Shown one piece after another: positions 1-5,813 of a stretch of 5,813 nt of DNA (position 1 is its first letter; every line of letters starts with the position of its first letter). The position numbers were made by a program, and so were the translations under genes. Source of the DNA: Verrucomicrobiia bacterium (GTDB lineage: Bacteria > Verrucomicrobiota > Verrucomicrobiae > Limisphaerales > UBA11358); contig JASHZU010000455.1 of assembly GCA_030042375.1 (NCBI GenBank), positions 1-5,813 on the forward strand, in the 5' to 3' direction. The notes under the pieces were generated by a model that did no database searches, was not told the DNA's origin, and saw only the letters and a list, made by a program, of their open reading frames with translations.

Positions 1-648
1 AAAGCCGGCGAGACGCTGGACATTATTTTCGCGGAACGATTCCGGCAGGATGCGGGATGTGACGAGACGATTGGCCAGGGCGTAGCCGGCGCCGGTGGGG
101 ATTTGGGTGCGGTCGGAAATGACCCACCAGCGGCCGTCCGGGGAGCGGGCGAGGTCCGCGGCATAAAAATGGAGATAAATGTCCCGCGACATGCGGATGC
201 CGTGACAAGGGCGCAGGAAATCCGGCTGCGCAAAAACCAGCGCCGGGGAAAGCCAGCGCGAACGAATTAATTCCTGCTGGGTGTAGCAATCGGCCAGAAT
301 TTTGTTCAGCAGCATCGCGCGCTGGACGAGGCCTTCTTCAAGAGCATGCCATTCCTCGGGCGCGATGATTAAGGGAATGGGGTCCATCTGCCACGGACGT
401 TCCATGCCGCGAGGATCGCCGTAAACGTTATAGTAGATTCCCTGCTCATGAATCAATTGCAGGCAGGTTTCCGAGCGGCGTTTCAATTCGGATTCGCCAA
501 GCTGCTCGAGCGTTTGGAACAGCCGGGTGTAATGCGGGCGCACGTGGCCATCGGCGGCCAAAAGCTCGTCAAAGGCCGATTCGCTGCGGGGATATTTTTC
601 CAGCAACGCGGCGAGCATTTTCTGCGGCTCGGCTGAGGTTTCGTGCAT
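1..648 (-). CDS. Circularly permuted ATP-grasp protein (COG2308 type), N-terminal part (3' end outside window)
   Basis: The frame opens at ATG 648-646 and runs without a stop to the left edge, giving 216 residues. The visible part matches the N-terminal region of circularly permuted type 2 ATP-grasp proteins: FDELLAADGHVRPHY at 26-40, a helix ending near 67, IYYNVYGDPRGMERPW at 71-86, DPIPLII at 89-95, a long helix with LNKILADCY at 114-122, FLRPCHGI at 144-151, and YLHFYAADLARSPDGRWWVI at 158-177 followed by SDRTQIPTGAGYAL at 178-191. The last segment replaces the DNLRTPSG-type motif of stand-alone members. I associate the DRTQ-type version with the long form carrying a C-terminal alpha-E domain, but that part is outside the window. 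These proteins are predicted ATP-dependent carboxylate-amine ligases working with the transglutaminase/DUF2126 protein. The in-frame TAA at 666-664 limits the N-terminus, and no good SD precedes the ATG. Met11 (618-616) is an alternative start, but conserved residues begin only near 26, so the choice is not decisive. Confidence 0.92.
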   Translation of the reverse strand, partial: MHETSAEPQKMLAALLEKYPRSESAFDELLAADGHVRPHYTRLFQTLEQLGESELKRRSETCLQLIHEQGIYYNVYGDPRGMERPWQMDPIPLIIAPEEWHALEEGLVQRAMLLNKILADCYTQQELIRSRWLSPALVFAQPDFLRPCHGIRMSRDIYLHFYAADLARSPDGRWWVISDRTQIPTGAGYALANRLVTSRILPESFRENNVQRLAGF

Positions 649-689
649 CGGTACGAATAAAAGTTAGTGTGTCGCGCTTCTGAATCAAG
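649..689 (-). other. 41-base spacer between the transglutaminase-DUF2126 and ATP-grasp genes
   Basis: I see no inverted repeat or T-run that would make a terminator, and no convincing promoter. The bases before the ATP-grasp ATG (minus strand ACTTTTATTCGTACCG) hold no purine-rich Shine-Dalgarno sequence, so initiation there is leaderless-like, depends on weak or unusual pairing, or uses a different start. The short gap and shared strand favour a single transcript across both genes. Confidence 0.5.
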
Positions 690-3600
690 TCACGGGTTTC
701 GCAAATCGAGCGTAAAGGGAAAATCGGGATTGAGTTTGACCGGGCCGACCGGGATCCGCCCGGGCGTGTGGCCGTGGCGGAAAAAGCGCGCAAGGCGACG
801 CGACTCGGCTTCATAGCTGTTGACCGGGAACGTGTCATGGCTGCGGCCACCCGGGTGGGCAACATGATAAGTACAGCCGCCGACACTACGGTTGTTCCAC
901 GTGTCCACGACATCAAACACCAGCGGCGAATGAGTGCCAATGGTCGGCTGCAAACATTCGGGCGGTTGCCACGCGCGATAGCGCACGCCGGCGACAAATT
1001 CGCCATTGGTGCCGGTGGGATGCAACGGCAAACGACGGCCGCCCACGGTAATGGCAAAACGGTCAGCGGTCAGGCCGCGAGCCATGACCTGCAACCGTTC
1101 GAGCGAGCTATCCACATAACGCACGGTGCCGCCGCCGGCGGGTTCCTCGCCGAGCACATGCCAGGGTTCGAGCGCGGTGCGAAGTTCGATTTGCAAGTCG
1201 CGCTTTTCCAAATCGCCGATGAAGGGAAAACGAAATTCGAAGTGCGGCGCGAACCAATCGAATTCGAAAGGATAGCCGGCATCGCGCAAATCGCTGATGA
1301 CATCGCGGAAATCGGTTTGGCAAAAATGCGGGAGCATCCAGCGGTCGTGGATATCTGTGCCCCAGCGGACGAGATTATTTTTATACGGCTCGTTCCAGAA
1401 TTTGGCGATAAGGCCGCGCAGCAGCAGATGCTGGGCGAGGCTCATGCGCGAGTGCGGGGGCATTTCGAAGGCGCGCATTTCCACGAGACCGAGACGGCCG
1501 GCGGCGCTTTCGGGCGCGTATAATTTATCAATGGAAAATTCGGAGCGATGGGTGTTGCCGCTGGAATCAATGAGGAGGTTGCGGAACAAACGGTCGCAAA
1601 GCCAAGGCGGCGTGTAGCCGAAGGTTTTCAGGTTACGATCGAGTTCTTTGAAAGCGATTTCGAGTTCGTAGAGCGAATCGTTGCGGGCTTCGTCGATGCG
1701 CGGGGCCTGCGAGGTGGGGCCGATGAAAAGGGTGCTGAAGAGGAAGCTCAGCGACGGATGATTTTGCCAATAGGCGATGAGCGAGCGCAACAAATCGGGC
1801 CGGCGCAAAACGGGGGAATCCTGCGTGGTATCGCCGCCGATAATGATGTGGTTGCCGCCGCCGGTGCCGGTGTGACGGCCATCGATCATGAATTTTTCCG
1901 CGCCGAGGCGCGTCAGGCGCGCTTCTTCGTAAAGAACAGTGGTGCGCTCGACGAGTTCGCTCCAGCTTTTGCTGGGATGCAAATTGACTTCGATGACGCC
2001 GGGGTCGGGTGTGACGGCGAGTTTGTTCAGGCGCGAGTCGCGTGGAGGAGCTTCGCCCTCGATGATAACGGGTGTGCCCATTTCGGTCACGGCGGTTTCG
2101 ATGCCGGCAATCAAATCGAGATAATCTTCAGTCGTAGCGACGGGCGGCATGAAGAGGTGCAATCGCCCGTCACGCGGCTCAACGCATAAGGCGGTACGAA
2201 TAATCCACGGCGCGGATTCGCCCTGGACGGGACGGCGGCTGGGATCAAAATCCGGCGGCAGCGGAGGCAAATTGACCGGCTCCTCTTCGAGTTCACCGAG
2301 CTGCTGCGCGCGCTGGCCGGGGCCGTAACCGGCGGGCACTGGCGCGCCGCGACCACGCACGAATCTTTGGCCGGTCGTTTCGGGTTTGCGCACGCGATAG
2401 GGAAATTCTTTTGGCAATTCCGGCAGTTTTGGATTTGACGGGTCCTGCTGCCGGAGCCAGGGGAATTCTTTTTCGGAAACCCAGGGAATCGAATCGAGCG
2501 GCAGGCGCAGGCCCATGGCGGAATCGCCGGGGATAAGCCAAAGCGTATCGTCATCGCGCAAGAACCAGGCGCCGGACATCCAACCGGGCTGGTTGCCATA
2601 CCAGGCACGTTTGAGAGGCAGGGCGTAGCCGACGATTTCGCCAAGGCCTTTTTGGAAAATTTTCGCGATGCGCTCGCGCTCGAGCCTGTCCTTCAGATTG
2701 GATTTTTCGGGAGTGACGTTGGCGGGCAGGCGACGCTCTTTCCACGTGTAATAAAACGCGTCCTCATAGCCGGGCAGCATGTATTTGGGATCGGCGCCGA
2801 CCACGCGCGAGATGCGGGAGAGCAGTTCCTTCGCGTCTTTGGCGCCGTGGCCGTAGTCCTTTGATTCATCGGCGATGAGTGAGTCGTCATTCCAGATGGG
2901 CACGCCGTCTTTGCGCCAGTAACAGCCGAGCGCCCAGCGCGGAAGTTGCTCGCCGGGATACCATTTGCCCTGGCCGTAATGCAGCAATGAACCGGGGGCA
3001 AATTTTTTGCGCAGGCGCTTGATGAGTTCGCCGGAAAGAACTCTTTTTTTGTGCGAGGCCGCGGTGAAATTCCATTCGGGACCGTCGGGATCATCAATGG
3101 AAATAAAGGTCGGCTCGCCGCCCATGGTGAGGCGCGCGTCGTTACGATTCAAATCGGCGTCGATGGCATGGCCGAGGGATTCAATGCGTTTCCATTGGTC
3201 GTCGGAATACGGAAGGGTGACGCGCGGGGATTCGTAAATGCGCGTGACGCTCATCTCGAAACTGAACTCGCTCTTGCATTCGTCCACCGCGCCGCTGATG
3301 GGCGCGGCGCTTTGGGGATCGGGCGTGCAGGCGAGCGGAATATGGCCCTCGCCGGCCAGCAAACCGGACGTGGGGTCGAGGCCAATCCAACCCGCGCCGG
3401 GCAAATAGACTTCGCACCAGGCGTGCAAATCGGTGAAATCCTTTTCCGCGCCGCTGGGGCCATCGAGCGCTTTCACATCGGCCTTGAGCTGGATCAAATA
3501 GCCGCTGACGAAGCGTGCGGCGAGGCCGCAATGACGAAATAATTGGCAAAGCAGCCACGCGGAATCGCGGCACGAACCGCTCATCTTCGTAAGCGTTTCT

Positions 3601-4181
3601 TCTGGCGTTTGGACGCCGGGCTCCAGACGAATCAAATATTTGATGTCCTTCCAAAGGCGCTGGTTGATGGCGACGAGAAAATCAATGGTGCGTGGCTTTT
3701 GAAATTCCGGCGGTTTTTTGGCGGAGGGCTTTTTGTTTTTCAGCACGCGCGCGTTTTTTTCACCAAGCAAATCGGCGCGGATTGCCTTGAGATATTTGGT
3801 AAACTTGGGCGTAAGCCAGCATTTCAATTCAAATGGCTCAAGCTCGTGTTCGAGAATGCGGTCGTATTCAAATGGGAATTTTTCGGCGTCCGGTTCGAGA
3901 AAAAAATCGAACGGATTCAGCACGGCCATTTCCGCGACCAGGTCCACTTCCACGGAAAATTCCTTCGTTTGTTCCGGGAAAACCAGGCGAGCCAGGTAAT
4001 TGGACTGCGGGTCCTGCTGCCAGTTGATGAAATGCTTCTTTGGCTCGACGCGCAGGCTGTAGCTCAGAATGCGCGTGCGGGAATGCGGCGCGGGGCGCAG
4101 GCGGACCACCTGCGGTCCAAGGTTTACCATCCGGTCGTACTTGTAATGCGTCTTATGATGAAGCGCGACGTGAATGGACAT
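690..4181 (-). CDS. Transglutaminase-like protease fused to DUF2126 putative amidoligase (complete)
   Basis: This is a complete 1163-residue protein. Domain order is a bacterial transglutaminase N-terminal beta domain (about 4-95), a papain-fold transglutaminase core (about 165-280) and DUF2126 (about 345-1160). The catalytic triad is visible: Cys204 in SGSCRDSAW, His253 in DLHAWCEVY and Asp269 in GLDPTSG. DUF2126 is intact, with GGEPTF at 354-359, IEVNLHPSKSW at 730-740, the Gly/His-rich GRHTGTGGGNH at 768-778 and VEMRAFEMPPH at 900-910. These look like the metal/ATP-binding acidic, His and Arg motifs of the glutamate-cysteine-ligase/glutamine-synthetase fold, hence the prediction of an ATP-dependent amide-bond-forming enzyme. 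Length is about normal for the family (around 1100), plus a Lys-rich insert (about 135-165) and a Pro-rich linker (about 575-655). There is no signal peptide or membrane segment, so a cytoplasmic location is inferred. The ATG at 4181 is chosen because the family's conserved N-terminus (MSIHVALHH) begins there and an SD lies 8 bases upstream. The substrate is unknown. It lies between the PPi-PEPCK gene and the ATP-grasp gene, all co-directional. Confidence 0.96.
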   Translation of the reverse strand: MSIHVALHHKTHYKYDRMVNLGPQVVRLRPAPHSRTRILSYSLRVEPKKHFINWQQDPQSNYLARLVFPEQTKEFSVEVDLVAEMAVLNPFDFFLEPDAEKFPFEYDRILEHELEPFELKCWLTPKFTKYLKAIRADLLGEKNARVLKNKKPSAKKPPEFQKPRTIDFLVAINQRLWKDIKYLIRLEPGVQTPEETLTKMSGSCRDSAWLLCQLFRHCGLAARFVSGYLIQLKADVKALDGPSGAEKDFTDLHAWCEVYLPGAGWIGLDPTSGLLAGEGHIPLACTPDPQSAAPISGAVDECKSEFSFEMSVTRIYESPRVTLPYSDDQWKRIESLGHAIDADLNRNDARLTMGGEPTFISIDDPDGPEWNFTAASHKKRVLSGELIKRLRKKFAPGSLLHYGQGKWYPGEQLPRWALGCYWRKDGVPIWNDDSLIADESKDYGHGAKDAKELLSRISRVVGADPKYMLPGYEDAFYYTWKERRLPANVTPEKSNLKDRLERERIAKIFQKGLGEIVGYALPLKRAWYGNQPGWMSGAWFLRDDDTLWLIPGDSAMGLRLPLDSIPWVSEKEFPWLRQQDPSNPKLPELPKEFPYRVRKPETTGQRFVRGRGAPVPAGYGPGQRAQQLGELEEEPVNLPPLPPDFDPSRRPVQGESAPWIIRTALCVEPRDGRLHLFMPPVATTEDYLDLIAGIETAVTEMGTPVIIEGEAPPRDSRLNKLAVTPDPGVIEVNLHPSKSWSELVERTTVLYEEARLTRLGAEKFMIDGRHTGTGGGNHIIIGGDTTQDSPVLRRPDLLRSLIAYWQNHPSLSFLFSTLFIGPTSQAPRIDEARNDSLYELEIAFKELDRNLKTFGYTPPWLCDRLFRNLLIDSSGNTHRSEFSIDKLYAPESAAGRLGLVEMRAFEMPPHSRMSLAQHLLLRGLIAKFWNEPYKNNLVRWGTDIHDRWMLPHFCQTDFRDVISDLRDAGYPFEFDWFAPHFEFRFPFIGDLEKRDLQIELRTALEPWHVLGEEPAGGGTVRYVDSSLERLQVMARGLTADRFAITVGGRRLPLHPTGTNGEFVAGVRYRAWQPPECLQPTIGTHSPLVFDVVDTWNNRSVGGCTYHVAHPGGRSHDTFPVNSYEAESRRLARFFRHGHTPGRIPVGPVKLNPDFPFTLDLRNP
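3687..3779 (-). other. Lys-rich linker inserted between the two transglutaminase subdomains, with a slippery A-run
   Basis: This codes residues about 135-165 of the transglutaminase-DUF2126 protein, a low-complexity basic stretch including KNARVLKNKKPSAKKPPEF. It sits between the N-terminal beta domain and the catalytic core, where the family members I remember have a shorter connection. The coding strand carries several A-runs; the longest, seven A at 3760-3754, forms A AAA AAC in the translated frame (3759-3753), the pattern of a -1 slippery heptamer. A -1 shift would end at a TGA 23 codons later and release a product of about 166 residues lacking the protease and amidoligase domains. The linker is directly visible; any frameshifting is speculative. 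Confidence 0.5.
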
Positions 4182-4189
4182 GGCCTTTA

Positions 4190-4195
4190 TCCCTT
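4190..4195 (-). promoter_or_regulatory. Shine-Dalgarno of the transglutaminase-DUF2126 gene, overlapping the PPi-PEPCK stop
   Basis: On the minus strand the junction reads TAAGGGATAAAGGCCATG. AAGGGA (4195-4190) is a good Shine-Dalgarno match 8 bases before the ATG at 4181, and its first two bases are the last two of the upstream TAA stop. A second AAAGG (4188-4184) is only 2 bases from the ATG and is too close to be the main site. The overlap means that ribosomes terminating on PPi-PEPCK sit on the initiation region of the next gene, which is a layout typical of translational coupling. Confidence 0.65.
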
Positions 4196-5813
4196 ACAAA
4201 AATGCCTCGATAGGTTCCACGCCGGTCGTGCCGTGCAGTTTTTTCAGATAAGCCGGAGATTCGATTTCCTCGAGCGTCTTTCGCGCGTTCTTCAAACGGT
4301 CGGCGATGAAAAGCCGCGAGGCTTCCTCCGCATGGCTGGTGCGCTTTAAAAAGCGGTCCAGATAATCCACATGCCGTAGCCACAATTGCCGGTCCACTTT
4401 CTGTTTCGCCACGAGGCGTGCCGCGTACCAATCGGACGCCAAAAGACTTTCGCGCGTGAAGAGCTTGCGGAATTCCGGGCTCTCAAGGGTTTTCCCTTCC
4501 CACTGGTCATGCAGCATGATGTGCAGCAATGCTTTCAACGGCGGGCAGGCGTTTTTGACGCTGCCGTCGTCGAAATACATTTGGGCGACGCGTTTTTGGG
4601 TGGCGACGATATTGTCAATGCCATCGGCAAAAACCGCGGGATCCTGCAATTCCGGCTGGAGCATTTCCGGCGTGAAAACCGCGTGCGGATGATTGAAGAC
4701 GCGGCCGAAGAAAGCATGGACAAAGCGCATATTGATGCGCCAGCCCAATCGCGAAACGGGCACTTTCTTTCCTTCGTATTCAAAATCTTCGAGCTTTTCG
4801 AGATAATGATTGGCAATCAGCGATTTCGGATCGCGCTCTTCCGGCTCCATGCGGCTGAAAACTTCCGGCACGATCAAACTGACGTCATGGTCCACGCGGC
4901 ATTTGGGGCCGACATAGCCGGCGGCAGTCACGAAACCGCTGTGGCCGGTAAGCAGCCAGGAAACCAACGCGCTGTTCAAATCGATGATCGGAGGCAGGGC
5001 GTTGAAAGGCCCTTTGGTCAGCGCGCCTTCGGAGCCGGCGCCAGTCGTCGAGGGAGATTTGCCGGTCATGCTGCAAATAAATTCCATGAACAACTCCGGC
5101 AATTCCATGTAATGAATCGGGTTATAACAAGCCAGCGAGCGGATGCCCTGTTCGGGTGGATTGTTACGGCGTCCGGGCAAGATGACGTCCACCGGCGTTT
5201 GCACCGGCTTGTCCAGTGGGATACGACGGCGCAGGCGGATGGACATTTCCGCGAGATAACTTTCGCGGGGGTTCACCAGGTCGGGCCGCTTCTGCAAATA
5301 GCGCGGATTTTTGGTCGGCTTGCCGCCAACCAGGCGCGGATGCGCCGTCGTCACAAAATAATCCGGTGAAGACGCATGCGCCGTTTCACGAATCATTCGC
5401 TGCATCGGCTGGGTAAATTCGTAGAAACCTACGGCGTCTTCCATGAGTTCTTTGGCAAACTTCCGTGGCAGCGGTTCGTAATTCGAAAAGAAATTATCGT
5501 GCTGCGCGAAATCAGATTCCGCCTGTTTGTCGTAACCGCGATGAATCGCGTCGTCCGGACGCTGGAACAATTTGGATTCGCAGTTTTTGAGAAATTTGAG
5601 CGAAAGCCCGTCCGGCCTGGGAACTATCGTCGAGGCGCTGATATCGTCTTCCATTTGGATTTTCAACGACGGATGAAAATCTTTGCGCAGGCCGAACGTG
5701 CGCCACAAGCCGTCCGAATCAAAGCCCACGCGCAAATAGGTCGTGACGATTTTACGGTTGTCGATTTTGAGTTCGTTGCCGGGGACGCCGTTGATGATGT
5801 CCACGCTGAAATG
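4194..5813 (-). CDS. PPi-type phosphoenolpyruvate carboxykinase, C-terminal half (5' end outside window)
   Basis: The frame is open from the right window edge to a TAA at 4196-4194 and gives 539 residues. I recognise it from memory as the C-terminal half of the roughly 1100-residue PPi-dependent PEP carboxykinase (EC 4.1.1.38; PEP + Pi + CO2 to oxaloacetate + PPi), known from Propionibacterium and Entamoeba. Numbering from the first visible residue, family-like segments are: EDDISAST at 55-62; FQRPDDAIHRGYDKQAE at 83-99; NPRYLQKRP at 169-177; RRNNPPE at 215-221; YNPIHYMELPELFMEF at 230-245; SMTGKSPSTTGAGSEGALTK at 248-267; a QMYFDDGSV segment at 411-419; and LASDWYA at 458-464. It is a soluble, cytosolic-type protein with no membrane segment. 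The GTG at 5804-5802 is internal, because the codons before it (H-F-S) continue the homology, so the true start and the N-terminal half lie beyond the edge. No frameshift is visible. The enzyme would act at the PEP/oxaloacetate node. Identity is strong, but the reaction direction in vivo cannot be read from the sequence. Confidence 0.9.
   Translation of the reverse strand, partial: HFSVDIINGVPGNELKIDNRKIVTTYLRVGFDSDGLWRTFGLRKDFHPSLKIQMEDDISASTIVPRPDGLSLKFLKNCESKLFQRPDDAIHRGYDKQAESDFAQHDNFFSNYEPLPRKFAKELMEDAVGFYEFTQPMQRMIRETAHASSPDYFVTTAHPRLVGGKPTKNPRYLQKRPDLVNPRESYLAEMSIRLRRRIPLDKPVQTPVDVILPGRRNNPPEQGIRSLACYNPIHYMELPELFMEFICSMTGKSPSTTGAGSEGALTKGPFNALPPIIDLNSALVSWLLTGHSGFVTAAGYVGPKCRVDHDVSLIVPEVFSRMEPEERDPKSLIANHYLEKLEDFEYEGKKVPVSRLGWRINMRFVHAFFGRVFNHPHAVFTPEMLQPELQDPAVFADGIDNIVATQKRVAQMYFDDGSVKNACPPLKALLHIMLHDQWEGKTLESPEFRKLFTRESLLASDWYAARLVAKQKVDRQLWLRHVDYLDRFLKRTSHAEEASRLFIADRLKNARKTLEEIESPAYLKKLHGTTGVEPIEAFL

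Noticed and set aside
23..289. An 88-codon minus-strand open frame at the left edge
   Set aside because: It is in a different frame from the ATP-grasp coding sequence that covers the same bases and matches its family throughout. The short frame has only low-complexity Pro/Arg/His-rich content.
768..2189. Two consecutive long plus-strand open frames (768-1523 and 1548-2189) opposite DUF2126
   Set aside because: The translations are low-complexity, rich in Ala, Gly, Arg and Glu, as expected from antisense reading of GC-rich codons. DUF2126 is intact on the other strand.
2217..2457. The Pro-rich stretch (about residues 575-655) within DUF2126 as a possible insertion or domain break
   Set aside because: Members of this family usually have a variable, Pro/Ala-rich linker at this place, and conserved sequence resumes straight after it in frame.
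2439..4022. A 13-base direct repeat (GGGTCCTGCTGCC) near 2441 and 4010
   Set aside because: Both copies encode a Gln-Gln-Asp-Pro turn in unrelated parts of the same protein, with no flanking similarity. Chance plus shared codon use explains it.
3543..4349. A 268-codon plus-strand open frame spanning the PPi-PEPCK/transglutaminase junction
   Set aside because: It is antisense to two well-supported genes, has no recognisable motifs, and its start lies inside the catalytic transglutaminase core coding region.
4386..5369. A 327-codon open frame on the plus strand, antisense to PPi-PEPCK
   Set aside because: It lies wholly opposite a strongly conserved coding region, its translation resembles no family I know, and third-position GC bias readily opens such antisense frames. 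I judge it a shadow.
5802..5804. GTG as a possible start of the PPi-PEPCK gene
   Set aside because: The frame stays open to the window edge and the preceding residues (HFS before V) align with the interior of the known enzyme (HFTV), so this is an internal Val codon of a gene that begins outside the window.

Overview
The window is almost entirely protein-coding, with all three genes on the minus strand and read right to left. It is moderately GC-rich, and both ends cut through a gene. In transcription order the genes are: (1) the C-terminal half of a large pyrophosphate-type phosphoenolpyruvate carboxykinase (PPi-PEPCK), 4194 to beyond 5813; (2) a complete 1163-residue protein joining a bacterial transglutaminase-like protease to a DUF2126 putative amidoligase, 690-4181; (3) the first 216 residues of a circularly permuted ATP-grasp protein (COG2308 type), 1-648, running off the left edge. 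The gaps are 12 and 41 bases. There is no gene-free stretch over 300 bases, and no RNA gene, mobile element, CRISPR array, clear terminator or promoter was seen.

Genes 2 and 3 belong to a recurring bacterial neighbourhood: transglutaminase-DUF2126, circularly permuted ATP-grasp and alpha-E protein. Comparative genomics has predicted that it makes or ligates a peptide or amide-linked product, but as far as I know its substrate is not established. In this view the ATP-grasp and the GCS/GS-like amidoligase domain form amide bonds, and the papain-fold transglutaminase domain cleaves or exchanges them. The alpha-E partner is not visible here; it would lie left of position 1, either as the C-terminus of gene 3 or as a separate gene.

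The less expected element is the PPi-PEPCK. Its TAA stop is 12 bases before the ATG of gene 2 and in the same frame, and it overlaps the Shine-Dalgarno sequence of gene 2. This suggests co-transcription and possibly translational coupling of a central-carbon enzyme with the peptide-ligase system.

The organism cannot be fixed from the sequence. The gene content and base composition fit a free-living heterotroph such as a member of Verrucomicrobiota or a related PVC lineage, but this is a low-confidence impression and not a result. Several long open frames on the plus strand lie antisense to these genes and are judged to be shadows.
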